Shown piece by piece: positions 1-11,300 of a stretch of DNA of 64,000 nucleotides (position 1 is the first letter of the stretch; each line of letters starts with the position of its first letter). The notes below the pieces were generated by a model. The model worked only from the letters and a program-made list of their open reading frames with translations. It did not search any database and had not been told where the DNA came from. The translations under genes were made by a program, and so were the position numbers. Origin of the DNA: Clostridiales bacterium (GTDB taxonomy: Bacteria > Bacillota > Clostridia > Lachnospirales > Lachnospiraceae); NCBI GenBank assembly GCA_018365455.1, contig JAGZJZ010000013.1, forward strand, positions 1 through 64,000. Direction: 5' to 3'.

Positions 1-60
1 AATAACTATGTATATCAACATATATAGGAATTTTTACCATACTACAATTTGAACAAAAAA

Positions 61-91
61 TAGGATCTAATACGCATTGTATCAGATCCTA
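61..91 (-). terminator. Rho-independent terminator for the EAL-domain gene
   Basis: An inverted repeat with 8-bp outer arms (TAGGATCT/AGATCCTA) and an inner ATAC/GTAT pairing. Read on the minus strand it is followed by a T6 run, so it fits transcription end of the gene whose stop is at 190. Bases 1-60 are AT-rich and show no gene. Confidence 0.7.
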
Positions 92-125
92 TTACGCATA
101 ATTTAAAAACTGGTTGATGCCATTG

Positions 126-161
126 GGAGGGTGTTTCCAAAGGGAAACGCTCTCCTTTTTT
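126..161 (+). terminator. Plus-strand hairpin plus T6
   Basis: Arms GGAGGGTGTTTCC and GGAAACGCTCTCC pair through G-T wobbles around a short AAAG loop and are followed by TTTTTT on the plus strand. It probably ends a plus-strand transcript entering from the left of the window. Confidence 0.6.
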
Positions 162-189
162 CTGCAGTTTATAATGTAAGCTTCATAGA

Positions 190-3069
190 TTATCGGATCA
201 GATTTTCAAACTCCTCCAGTGGCATTGGCCTGGCGTAATAGAATCCCTGCGCCCGGTGGCAGCCCATCTCCATCAGCATTTCAGCCTGTTCTTTATTTTC
301 TACGCCTTCACAAATAATGGAAATATTCAAACCGTGGATTACCTTAATAATTCCTTCTATAATGGTACGCATGCGCTTTTTTGCAATTCCTTCCTGAAGA
401 AAACTGCGGTCCAGTTTGATTACGTCTACTGTAAGGTACTGCAGCATGCCAAGTGATGAATATCCGGAACCGAAGTCATCAATGGAAATCAGAAAATTCA
501 GCTTCTTCAATCGATTCAAATAATCCAAAACCCGATCTCGATTTTCCATAACCACACTTTCTGTAATTTCCAGTTCTAGATATTCATGAGGTACCTGATA
601 CTGGTCTGCGATCCTGCAAAGAGTCTGTGGAAAATCTTCATTTCTAAAATGGAGCCTGGAAAAATTACAGGACACCGGTTTAACATCTACCCCCTGGTCA
701 AGCCAGGAGCGGATAATACGGCAAACGTTTTTGTATATACATAAATCTATTTCTACGACAAATCCATTTTTTTCAAAGAAGGGAATGAAGGAACCCGGGT
801 ACTTAATTTCCTTTTTACCGTCTATCCAGCGGACAAGTGCTTCGCTGCCGATAATGGAATGATCAACCATGTTGTACTTAGGCTGAAAATACGGGATAAA
901 CTCATTATTTTCCAAGGCAGCATGCATTACATTTGCAAGTTTTCGCTGGTTTAGTTCATCCTGGCGCATATTTTCATCATACTTGATTGTCAGGCTCTTA
1001 TGGGTAATCTTCGCGCTTCTTCTTGCATAATTCGCAAGATCCAGCATCTGGGAAACATCCTGGGGATCGGTATCTTGAGTGAGATAGACGCCGAATATAA
1101 TAATCAACCGGTAAGTTTTATTGGTTTCCACCAGAATATGATTCATCTGCCGGTCTATGGCTTTCGTTCGCTCAGTCAGCTGATCCCAGCCGTCATAGCG
1201 GAGCATCATCACAAACTGATCTGCGGAAACGCGGGCACAGCATTCCCCTTCCCGTATGCTTCCACGGAGTATATTGGCAAAATTACGCAGCAGCTGGTCG
1301 CCCTCGGCAAAACCAAAGGTATCATTAATGGTCTTAAACTGATTGATGTCAGCATAAACAAAGGCGTAAGGCTGATTGCCGGGAGAACATATAAGCTGTT
1401 CTGCCTCCAGGCGGAACTTATTCAGGTTCCAGATGTTAGTCAGATCATCCAAATACATAATTTTTTCAAATTTACGGTGATTTCTGGACTTTGTAATTAA
1501 AATGTAACTGAATACGCTGACCACCAGTATAAAAATAAAAAGTATTATGAGCATTGTCTGCAGAGGATATTGATAGAGCAGGTCGTTCCAGGTGACAGAA
1601 TGGGAATTTAAACTGTTTTTTAATACCAGTTCATTAATCACGTCATTGGAAGTATATTGTAACACCTTATCCACAATAGAAAATATTCTGGGATCTGAAG
1701 AACTGGATACGCCAATGCTTATTTCATCCGAGTAATTTGTCATCGTAACAATGGAAAAAAGCTCATATCTGGGGTCAGATAAAAGGTATTCTGCAATGTA
1801 AGTATTGGAATAAGTAATATCTGCATCACCGCGGGCTAAAGCTTCAAAGCAGTCTTCCACAGAGTCATAATACAGAATTTTCTTATCCTTGTTATCTCCT
1901 GCGATGCTCTCAGAGAGAAAAGATCCGTCTGACAATGCCAGTACCGGTGAGGTTGTCTGACGGTTTGCGCTGATCATTGCTACAGGTGCCCTAAGGAAAT
2001 AGGAGGTTGTGGACAAATGATTCTGCGCTGACCAAAGATAGTCATTGGCTGCGCCGGCAATTACCTCGGCGGAACCGTCTTTCACAGAAGCAAGCATGTC
2101 CGTATAGTTTTCTTTGGGCGTATAGTTAAAACGAAGGCCTGTTGTTTCACTGATTATCTGAAACAGGTCTGCAACTACCCCGGAGAACTCACCTGTTACA
2201 GAATTTAAATAGCTTAAGGGAGTCCGGTTGGAACTGTAAACCACATTAATCGGGGCTGTCTCCTGGATAAATGCTTTCTCTGACTGGGAAAAGACAGGTT
2301 CCTGTGCTGCGCTGACAGAAAAATATTTTTCATATAGTTTAATATCATAATTGGGATCTCTTAATTTAATACGGTTTAATGTAGCATTTAACTGGGTTAG
2401 CAGATCTGTCCGGTTTTTGGTAACAGCCATAAAGATCGGGCTGGGAGAAAACTGGGCAATACTGCGGTAAGTACTGTTTTTTCCAAGATGCGTGATGGCA
2501 ATGGCATCCAGCGTATGGTCATCCAGGGCATCTAATAGATCCTGGGTTTCTGCATATGGAAAAATCTCTGCCTTGATTTTATTTGTCTTACAATAAGAAT
2601 GAAAGTTATCCGCATCTACACTGTCCCGGATTACGCCCACCTTCATTCCTTCAAAAGAGGAAAAATCCTCATAGTCATAACGGGTATCATCGCTGCGTAA
2701 GTTCAGCGTGGTGTAGATATTGCACATGGCACTGTCTGGAAACAGAATATCTTGTGCGCGTTCTTCGGTATAGTACAAGCCGGGAAGCAGATCAATTTCG
2801 CCTGAAATCAACATGTCATATGCAGCAGTAAAACTTTTTGCATCTACAATCTCATAGTTCCAGCCGGTATATTTTGCTATTTGCTGAAGATATTCAAAGT
2901 TAAATCCAGCATAGTTCCCATTGCTGTTACGGTTCATATAATCTCCGTCTTCGTAGTAACCGATACGTACTTTTTCAGAAGCGTATACAGGTTGGGAAAG
3001 AAGGGAAAAGCAGCATAAAAGCAGGCATATAAAGAACAAAGATTTTAAGATACAGGAAGTGTTTTTCAT
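190..3069 (-). CDS. Membrane sensor with two solute-binding domains, degenerate GGDEF and EAL phosphodiesterase
   Basis: Predicted c-di-GMP phosphodiesterase controlled by an outside ligand. The ATG at 3069 is chosen because AAAGGGG lies 6 bases upstream and a signal peptide follows at once; 959 residues. Two SBP_bac_3-type domains (about 30-265 and 270-505) face outward, one membrane helix sits near 515-535, then GGDEF (about 545-690) and EAL (about 705-955). The GGDEF site reads SADQF, so cyclase activity is unlikely. The EAL domain keeps EALVRW, ELEITES, DDFGSGYSSL and EGVE, the usual metal and catalytic motifs. Established: periplasmic SBP_bac_3 domains often sense amino acids or similar small ligands. 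Inferred: ligand-tuned c-di-GMP breakdown. It is monocistronic, with its own promoter and terminator. Confidence 0.88.
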   Translation of the reverse strand: MKNTSCILKSLFFICLLLCCFSLLSQPVYASEKVRIGYYEDGDYMNRNSNGNYAGFNFEYLQQIAKYTGWNYEIVDAKSFTAAYDMLISGEIDLLPGLYYTEERAQDILFPDSAMCNIYTTLNLRSDDTRYDYEDFSSFEGMKVGVIRDSVDADNFHSYCKTNKIKAEIFPYAETQDLLDALDDHTLDAIAITHLGKNSTYRSIAQFSPSPIFMAVTKNRTDLLTQLNATLNRIKLRDPNYDIKLYEKYFSVSAAQEPVFSQSEKAFIQETAPINVVYSSNRTPLSYLNSVTGEFSGVVADLFQIISETTGLRFNYTPKENYTDMLASVKDGSAEVIAGAANDYLWSAQNHLSTTSYFLRAPVAMISANRQTTSPVLALSDGSFLSESIAGDNKDKKILYYDSVEDCFEALARGDADITYSNTYIAEYLLSDPRYELFSIVTMTNYSDEISIGVSSSSDPRIFSIVDKVLQYTSNDVINELVLKNSLNSHSVTWNDLLYQYPLQTMLIILFIFILVVSVFSYILITKSRNHRKFEKIMYLDDLTNIWNLNKFRLEAEQLICSPGNQPYAFVYADINQFKTINDTFGFAEGDQLLRNFANILRGSIREGECCARVSADQFVMMLRYDGWDQLTERTKAIDRQMNHILVETNKTYRLIIIFGVYLTQDTDPQDVSQMLDLANYARRSAKITHKSLTIKYDENMRQDELNQRKLANVMHAALENNEFIPYFQPKYNMVDHSIIGSEALVRWIDGKKEIKYPGSFIPFFEKNGFVVEIDLCIYKNVCRIIRSWLDQGVDVKPVSCNFSRLHFRNEDFPQTLCRIADQYQVPHEYLELEITESVVMENRDRVLDYLNRLKKLNFLISIDDFGSGYSSLGMLQYLTVDVIKLDRSFLQEGIAKKRMRTIIEGIIKVIHGLNISIICEGVENKEQAEMLMEMGCHRAQGFYYARPMPLEEFENLIR

Positions 3070-3100
3070 GGGGAACCCCTTTCCGCATTTGCTATGTAAT

Positions 3101-3129
3101 ATTATATAATCTTTAGAGAGAAAAAGCAA
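3101..3129 (-). promoter_or_regulatory. Sigma-A promoter of the EAL-domain gene
   Basis: Minus-strand TTGCTT (3124-3129), 17-bp spacer, TATAAT (3101-3106), 31 bases before the chosen start. A G9 run (3158-3166) lies about 30 bp upstream of the -35. Confidence 0.65.
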
Positions 3130-3260
3130 TAAAGGATGTGACAATGTATAATGGAATGGGGGGGGGTGAGCATGGTGTCATACCAGTCTCCCAACCCCAT
3201 CTTTCTGAAACCTGCCTGTCATACACAGATGGTATTCAAACAGACAAACGCCCAGTATCT

Positions 3261-4145
3261 TTAATATTCATTAATACATATAGGACCGGCTAATACCTCC
3301 CTGCAGATTGCTACGGTAAAGTCTTTCCTGGTACAGTAAGTCCATTTAACCAGGGTAAAACAATGTTTCTCAATTTCGATTCCGGTTATACATCTGGGAT
3401 GAACGCAGCTGCCAGTGTTAAAGAACGGTGTTTCCGATACATCTGCCAGCATTGGGCGGTGGGTATGGCCGGTAATCAGAATGTGTCCTTCATTTTTTGC
3501 CCAGGTGCTTAGATTTTGTTCTATTTTACGTTTTCGGATGTTGTTTTTAGCTGCACTGGTCGGATCGAGAATACCAATGTACTCTAAAGGACGCCACAGA
3601 TAGCGTACCAGAAAGCGGGACAGATGCCAGAGTTTTGTATTGAAAAAATCGGCCTGATGTCCATGTGCAAGGTAAACGTCATGGATTCCCGGTATGACAT
3701 CCAGAATCAAACCCTCATAAAACTTTATGCCAGGCAGTAACGGGGTATAATTTCTGGATTCCGGACAGTAATAGACCGTACAGTTACGCTTGGTATAGCC
3801 TGGAAAGCTCTTCATAATGTCATGGTTGCCATAGATCAGGTAAAGCCGGTTTTCCTCATAAAACTTAGACATCAGCCAGAAGGTGTTGCTGTGTATGTTT
3901 ATAATCTGGGTCATGGAACGGTTTTCCCAGAGTTCATCGCCGTCACCCAGCTCGATATAAGTAAAATTATTCATATAATAATATTGAAGTGCTGCAAAAA
4001 ACAGATTCTGGTTTTTCAAGAAATTATCCGTAGAGGTACCGTTGCCCCGGTGGCAGTCACTCATCAGAATATATTTCGAATCCGGTGTAAGCGGAAGATG
4101 CAGTGCATTTTCAAACGCCTTACTAAGACGTGAATAGTAGCTCAT
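3261..4145 (-). CDS. Calcineurin-like metallophosphoesterase
   Basis: Predicted cytoplasmic metal-dependent phosphoesterase of 294 residues. The metallophosphatase motifs appear in order: SDCHRG, GDGDELWENR, GNHD, HGHQAD and GHTHRP. LpxH-like UDP-diacylglucosamine pyrophosphatases share this pattern, but a Gram-positive has no lipid A, so the substrate is unknown. Its ATG overlaps the stop of the upstream gene in an ATGA arrangement and has no clear Shine-Dalgarno, which points to translational coupling with the DUF4474-like membrane protein. Fold assignment is strong; substrate is not predictable. Confidence 0.85.
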   Translation of the reverse strand: MSYYSRLSKAFENALHLPLTPDSKYILMSDCHRGNGTSTDNFLKNQNLFFAALQYYYMNNFTYIELGDGDELWENRSMTQIINIHSNTFWLMSKFYEENRLYLIYGNHDIMKSFPGYTKRNCTVYYCPESRNYTPLLPGIKFYEGLILDVIPGIHDVYLAHGHQADFFNTKLWHLSRFLVRYLWRPLEYIGILDPTSAAKNNIRKRKIEQNLSTWAKNEGHILITGHTHRPMLADVSETPFFNTGSCVHPRCITGIEIEKHCFTLVKWTYCTRKDFTVAICREVLAGPICINEY

Positions 4146-5071
4146 GGCAGCCGAAAACGTTTGCCGGAGATTCCCGTGCAGACGATTTTTTGATAAAGGG
4201 GCGGCAGGTAGAACATCAGATAGACGAGGCGGTCCTGGGTATCCTCAAAAGGGCGGGTCAGCAAGAGGTAGGATTTCATACACAGCCGGTTTGCGATAGT
4301 AAGCCAGTAGCTCCTGGAAAATATTTTTATACCATTATTAATGGATGACGGCACTTTTTGCGGTACAGATCTGGGAGAGGTAAAACAAAACGCTGCAGTC
4401 AGCTGGTAGAGGGACAGGTCACTTAGCTTATAGCCCAGGATTAACAGGCTGTCAACAAAGGCGTCCATCATGCCGGTGTTGGGAAATGTAATGGATATCT
4501 GCATTCTAAGGGAATCTGGACTGGACAGATGTCCCGTAAGAAAACCGGACAATCTTCGGTGCATGGCGGATAGGCTAAAGAGCGTATCTGTTCCCTGTAA
4601 GAGCCGGAATGAAAACCGCAGCATATCACTTTGGGAAACGTTTTCAAAATATATTTCATTTAGAAATACAGATGATACAAGGTGATCTGCGACATACACA
4701 CCTATTTCAGCACCGGTATGAATTCCGTACTGACCTTTCCAGAACTCAATTAACCAGGTCTTCCCCTGGTATTCAAAGCAGACAGGCTCACAGTCAAAAA
4801 GAATATGAAAGCGGGATGCTTTTTCATCAAAAAGCCCCGTATATCCGCTGTTTTGATTCCGGTCATTTGGAGCCGTGGTAAAAATATGTTTCCCGGAATG
4901 CCACACCAGTCCGAAGGGCTTGACAGATCGGCTGAGCAGTACTTTTTTTTCATAGTCCGTAAGTGCAGATACCTTTTTTATCATTTGCTTCCGTCTGTAA
5001 TAGATCAGTACCAGGCAGACGGCAACCAGTGTATACAGCAGATAAAGAAGAATATACATAATGTACCTCAT
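4142..5071 (-). CDS. Membrane-anchored DUF4474-like protein
   Basis: Function unknown. The start at 5071 (MRYIMYILLY) is preferred over the ATG at 5089 because AAGGGA precedes it at 8 bases; 309 residues. One N-terminal membrane helix (about 3-24) is followed by a basic stop-transfer stretch and a soluble domain. The segment with PFGLVW, FDCEPVCFEYQGK and WLIEFWKGQYGIHTGAE resembles the DUF4474 family of Clostridia as I recall it; this needs a profile search. It is translationally coupled to the phosphoesterase, so the two probably act in one envelope-linked process. The 230 bp between this gene and 5302 hold the divergent promoter region; I see no clear minus-strand promoter there. Confidence 0.65.
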   Translation of the reverse strand: MRYIMYILLYLLYTLVAVCLVLIYYRRKQMIKKVSALTDYEKKVLLSRSVKPFGLVWHSGKHIFTTAPNDRNQNSGYTGLFDEKASRFHILFDCEPVCFEYQGKTWLIEFWKGQYGIHTGAEIGVYVADHLVSSVFLNEIYFENVSQSDMLRFSFRLLQGTDTLFSLSAMHRRLSGFLTGHLSSPDSLRMQISITFPNTGMMDAFVDSLLILGYKLSDLSLYQLTAAFCFTSPRSVPQKVPSSINNGIKIFSRSYWLTIANRLCMKSYLLLTRPFEDTQDRLVYLMFYLPPLYQKIVCTGISGKRFRLP

Positions 5072-5262
5072 AATAAAATCCCTTACCATTATTTATATGC
5101 AGGTGATCGGCATTTGGAATGTAATTGCAAATAGGAATGTCATACTTATACCCTTTTGTTCCAAACTTTCTAGCTCCAACACCCACAGCAACGCCAGAAG
5201 TTAGTTAATAAATTCGAATAATCTCCTGTGAATATTGTATGTAAATAGGTACATCCACTGGA

Positions 5263-5298
5263 TATAATTAACTTACATATACTAAATTCAAGGAGGGT
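5263..5298 (+). promoter_or_regulatory. -10 box and ribosome site of the giant beta-helix gene
   Basis: TATAAT at 5263-5268 has no good -35 at 17 bp (TGTAAA), which may mean an activator is needed. AGGAGGG ends 4-5 bases before the ATG at 5302. Confidence 0.4.
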
Positions 5299-5301
5299 CC
5301 A

Positions 5302-8300
5302 ATGAAAAAGAGAAAAGAACAGGTAAACATCTTTATTGCAGTGTTACTGGCAGTCAGTATGCTGCTGCCTTCGTTAAGCGCAGCAGCAGGGGAAAAGGAG
5401 CGGGTGGAAGCCGGAGAAGAGTATGTAATTGACGTAACCGATTATGGGGCGGACCCAACGGGAGTAAAGGACAGCACGGAGGCAGTATGGGATGCTCTGC
5501 AGGCAGCTAAAACAATGGAAAAAGACGGGGAGTCAGTGACTCTGAATTTTCCTAAAGGTGAATATCACATCTATAAAGATCATGCTCAGGTAAGAGAATA
5601 TCACACATCTAATACAAACAGTATTCAAAGCCCTCAAAAGACGATTGGCATATTAATCGATGGTCATGAGAATTTAACAGTCGAGGGAAATGACTCCTTA
5701 TTTATGATGCACGGAAACATGATGGCGCTTGCAGTGGTAGATTCCAGAAATGTTAAGCTGCAGAATTTTTCATGGGACTTTGCAGTCCCTACGGTTTCTG
5801 AAATGACCATAACGGAATTGGGAACAAAAGATGGTAAACAGTATACGGATTTCTTTATTCCCTCCTGTTTTCCTTTTGAAATCAAGGGAAACACGATTGA
5901 ATGGCAGAGCGAACCAAGCCCGTATACAGGGGAACGCTACTGGACGGAAACCGGAATCCACAATGCCTATTCTATCGTGGCACATCAACCGGAAGAAGAA
6001 ATGACCCGGGCATATTTTACATCCGATTCTCCATTTAGCAATGTATCGGGCATAACAAAATTAAGTGATACGAAAGTAAGAATTGTCTATCAGTCAGCAA
6101 GACCGTCCATGCAGAAAGTGGGGATGCTGCTGGAACTGGCAAGCAGCGCCTACCGTGAAACAGCAGGTGCGTTTACCTGGGAAAGCAGTAATGTGCTGGT
6201 TCAAAATGTGAATGTACATTTTATGCATGGATTCGGATGGCTTCTGCAAATGACCAGAGATGTTACTTTTAGAAACTGTAACTTTATGCCAAGAGAACAA
6301 TCAGGTCACTATACGGTAAGTTATGCGGATATTATTCATGCATCCGGGGCAGCAGGGGAGATTAATATAGAAAATTGTAATTTCTCTAACTCTCATGACG
6401 ATCCGATTAACTTACACGGAACATTTACCAGAGTGGAGCAGAGAAGAGATGACCATACTCTTTTATTGAAATATATCCATACACAGCAGGGAGGATTTCC
6501 CCAGTATCATGTGGGTGACAAGGTAGCCTTTTTTACCAGAGATACTTTAGAGTCTTCAGATAATGAAAGTCTTTATACGGTATCGGAAGTGGTATCCAAT
6601 CCGGGCGAGGATGGAAATGACCTTAGAACAATGATCATTAAATTTCAGGAAGAACTACCTTCTTATCTGTCCGAACAAATTGGCGGACAGCCTAAATATG
6701 TGGCGGAAAATGGCACTTATGCGCCACAGGTGACTGTAAAAGGGTGTACGTTTAAGAATGTGCCAACCAGAGGAATTCTGTGTACCACCAGAAATAAAGT
6801 ATTAATTGAGGATAACACATTTTTAAATATGTCCATGGCTACCATTTACTTATCTAACGATTCAGATGAGTGGTATGAATCAGGTCCAATCCGGGATATG
6901 ACGATTCGGAATAACACTTTTTACATAAAAAATATAGGAAGAACCTCATGGGAATATGCTCCTGCTGTTTATATCCACCCGGTAACAAAAGGAGGCGGCC
7001 TGCCTTCAGAAAGTAATCCTATCCATAAAAATATTCTGATAGAAGGGAATACCTTCCATATGGATACTGATACGGTGGTAAAGGCAGAAAGTGTAGAGAA
7101 TCTGACCATACGGAATAATAAAATTATGCGGACCGATCCGGATATCCAAATGCAGATTGAATCTGCAAAAAATTCGATAAATGTTGGCGAAACCGAGAAA
7201 GTAACCATAACTTCCTCCGGGGATAAGCACGAAAACCCCCAGGACAACGTATATGAGTTTACCAAATGTAAAAACGTATTGATAGAGGGGAATACATACG
7301 ATGATGGCTTAAAGCTGTATGCAGTAAAGCATCCGGGAATGTCAGATGAGAATCTGGTAATTCGGGATAAAGAGATTAAAATGGTATCTGACCGAAACCA
7401 GCCGGCAGCGGACCCGGTGAGACAAATTCACTATGCAAGTACAAATCCGGATATCATCGCTGTGGATGACAATGGAAATATAAGCGGGAAGGCCAATGGC
7501 AGCGCACAGATATTTGCCTATTACGAATGGAATGGAACGATAATACGTTCAAATTCACTAGAACTAGCGGTGGGGAACGGAACACCTTCAGAAACGGTAT
7601 CCGTAACCATTGAGGGAGAAGATAACCTCCTTTTGGATGGGGAAAACCTGGATGGGGAAAACAAGACATATCAGTTTACGGCAGTTACGGATCCGGAAGC
7701 CGCAATCAGCTGGGCTGTAACGGATTTCAAAACAGGGGAAGGATCCGATGCGGCGTCAATTGATGAGAATGGTTTATTAACAGCCCATAAAAGCGGAATT
7801 ATCTGGGTAAATGCTTCGGTAGGGAATAGCAGGGCAAGAAAAGCAGTTATGATTGCGATGCCGAATACAGATACTTTGAATAAGCAGTTTTCCATTTTAA
7901 GAGAAGATATAAATAACTATACGCTCAATCCGGACGGCGTAACCATTGATCTGCAGACTGGCGATCTCTACCAGAACAGCAACACCGTAAAAAACTTATT
8001 TTTATATGATATACCGGAATCGATCAACAAAGAGAACATGCGGACAGTTATAAAGGCAGATAATCTTCCGGTGAAAGAGAACGGCCAGTGGGATACCGGT
8101 TCGTTTATCTTGTATCAGGATGACGACAATTACGTAACTATCGGAAAAAAGTCTCATTATGACGGCATAGCCACTGTAGTGGAGACAAATGGCACGGCTG
8201 CTGAAACAGGAGGAAATACATCCGAAAATGAGGTCTCTGCTGCTTATCTGGGATTTACAAAAACAGAGGCAGGAATTTCTCTAGATTACAGATTGGAGGA

Positions 8301-11300
8301 AGGGGCGTGGCAGCATGTAACGGATATCACGGATCTGCCCCTGGGTGATGCATATAAGATCGGGCTTGCCGGATGGGAAACCAACGACAGAGGAAAAACC
8401 ATTACCTTTTCCGGACTCAAAGCAGGGGATGCGTCACTTTCATATGAAGAAGTGGAGGCATTAGAGCCGGTTTCTTTTACTGGTTTTGAAAATCAAAGAC
8501 CGGGTGCAGCTAATCCTGCATTCTCCCAGCAAAGCTATCAGATAGGTGATACAGTCGGCATCAGCTACGATTTTGAAGATCCGGATGGAGACAGTGAGGG
8601 AGAGACACTCTATCGATGGAATTATGCCGGCAGTGATAAAACGGTTATCACGGCAGAACCCTCCTTAGAGGCAGAACAGACGGGAGTACTGACCTGCCAG
8701 ATCTATCCGGTTGATCAGTACGGTACGCCCGGGAATCCGGTATCAGCTGAAACGGCAATCGAAGCCGGCGAAGGAACCACCGCATTGAAATCCTTAAAGG
8801 TAAACGGGCAGCAGCTTTATAAAAAGGGCACAGAGCAGAGAGAATTTACAATCAATATACCGGCGGGACTGGAAAAAGCAGAGTTATCATATGAGTCTGT
8901 GAATAACGAAATTGGAGTGACAGAGATTACAAGAAACGGCACACCTTTAGAAGAAGTGAACAATTCAGACAATCTTGTAATACCAATAGAAGACGGTGAT
9001 ATCTATAGTATCAAACGAAGTGACACGGATCTGTATGTCATTCATATGAAAATTATAGAAGAAAATAACACGCAGATTCAAGGTATTTCATTGGATGAAT
9101 TAGGATTTTCAGCAGAAGAGCCACAGGATAAGAGTTATTTTCTGAATGCGGATGCTGCCGTGAGCAGCGGAACCCTTGTAATCACAGCGGATGATCGTAT
9201 TGGAAAAGTAGAAGTACGGGAGGGAGAACACCGCAGAGAGCTGGATTTAAAAAAGGATGGAAGTACCTGGTCCGTTCCGGTAACATTTATGAACGGATTA
9301 AATTCCTACTATGTGCAGATAACTGCTAAAGACGGTATCACCATGAAACAGCATATGATTCATGTAAATTACGAAGCAGATACGAAAGCATTTCTGACGG
9401 GGATCCGAATTAATGGAAATGCATTAGAAAATTTTGAATCAGATCACCTACAGTACCGGACCACTCTGGAAGAAGGAGTCCAGGGATTGGATGTAAGTGC
9501 GGTACCTAACGCGGGGGCAGATACAAAAATTGTTATCAATGATGAAATCACTCTGGGAAATGAGGCGGCATCGTCCCATTTACAAAAAGGGGAAAATCTG
9601 ATCCAGATAATTGTAACGGCGCCGGATGGCATTAACAAAGCAATCTACAGCATAAAAGCAATTCTTCCGTACAAAGAAAACGTAAAGATCGAGGAAATTT
9701 TACTGGATGAAAAGAACGTTTCGGCAAATTTCTCAGAGGACAATACTATAACAGAATACATTCCAGGGGATACCGTAAAGGTTAGGGCAGCTGCCCAGGA
9801 TAATGGCGCTAAGGTGGAACTGTTCTGCGGAAACCAGAAAGCGGAAGGCATTCGGCTGGCAGAGGGAGAATTCCCGGTATTCAGACAAAATGCACAGATA
9901 AGAGTGAAAGTGACGGCACGGGATGGCAAGACGACAGAAGAAAAAGTAATCAATCTGAAAAAAGCAGCATATCTGTCAGATCTTACTTATGAGCCGGGAG
10001 CAACGGTTGGATATGGAGAGATACAAAAAGACAAATCATCATCCGGAAAAGCCCTCAGACTGGGAGATGATCAGTGTAATCCAGTTGTTTTCCAAAAAGG
10101 AATTGGAACACATGCGGAATCCGTTATAGAATATGATATTTCCGGTAAAGAGTTTGAAAAACTGGAGGGGTATGCAGGAGTCGATTATGCCCAGTATCAT
10201 GCAGAATATGGAAGTGTACAGTTCCAGATATTTGTAGATGGAGAAAAGAAATTTGACAGTGGAGTCATGCTTCAGAAGACGCCCATGAAAAAGGTAGATC
10301 TGAATATAAAAGGTGCATCCAGGATTACATTAAAGGCACTGGCAGGTGAAAATAACTGGAATGATCATGCTGACTGGGCAGATATGAAAATGCTGTCAGA
10401 ATTTAAAGAACAGCCAATCATCGAGAAACCACAGTTTACGGTAATCTTTCAATCAAATGGAGGAAGTCAGATAGAGAATCAAAGGATTCAGGAAAATGAA
10501 AAAATAACACGCCCGGCAGATCCCATCCGAAACGGCTATACATTCAGCGGCTGGTACAAAGACACCTCATTCACATCAGGCTGGAACTTTGAGTCAGACC
10601 GGATCACAGCAGACACCACGCTTTACGCAAAATGGATAAAAGAGGCTGTTCCGTCACCGGTAAAAGTAAATCAGATCACACTAAATAAAAAATCTGCGAC
10701 ACTTGGGTTAAAAGACAGCCTGAAGCTTTCCGCCAGTGTCCTGCCCGCAAACGCCCAGGATAAAACGGTCACCTGGAGTTCCTCAGACAGCAGAGTGGCA
10801 GTGGTAGACCATACAGGAAAAGTCACAGGCAAAGGCGCTGGCGAAGCAACCATCACCGTAACGGCAAATGACGGAAGCAAGGTCACTGACCATTGCAGAA
10901 TTAAGGTGGGATATCACATCACATATAAATTAAACAAGGGTAGAAATTCCACAGCCAACCCGTCTGTTTATACCAGTGGCCAATCCGTAAAATTAAGAAA
11001 ACCAGCCAGAAAAGGTTATCAGTTCTCAGGCTGGTATAGGGACCGTAAATTTAAAAAGAAAATAACCAGGATTTCAAAAGGAACAAAGGGTAATCTGACC
11101 CTATATGCAAAGTGGTCCCGAATAAAAACAGGAAAAGTAGAAAAACTGGAATTGTCCTCTAAAAAGAAAGGAAAACTTAAAGTCAGTTTCAAAAAAGTAT
11201 CAAAAGCATCCGGCTATCAGATCGTATACGCAGATAACAAAAAGTTTAAAAAATCCCATAAAATAGATGTTAACCGTAACCGGACATCCAGGACAATCAG

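Noticed and set aside
1000..1500. 166-codon plus-strand frame opposite the EAL gene
   Set aside because: Lies inside a well-supported gene, has no ribosome site and no recognisable domain.
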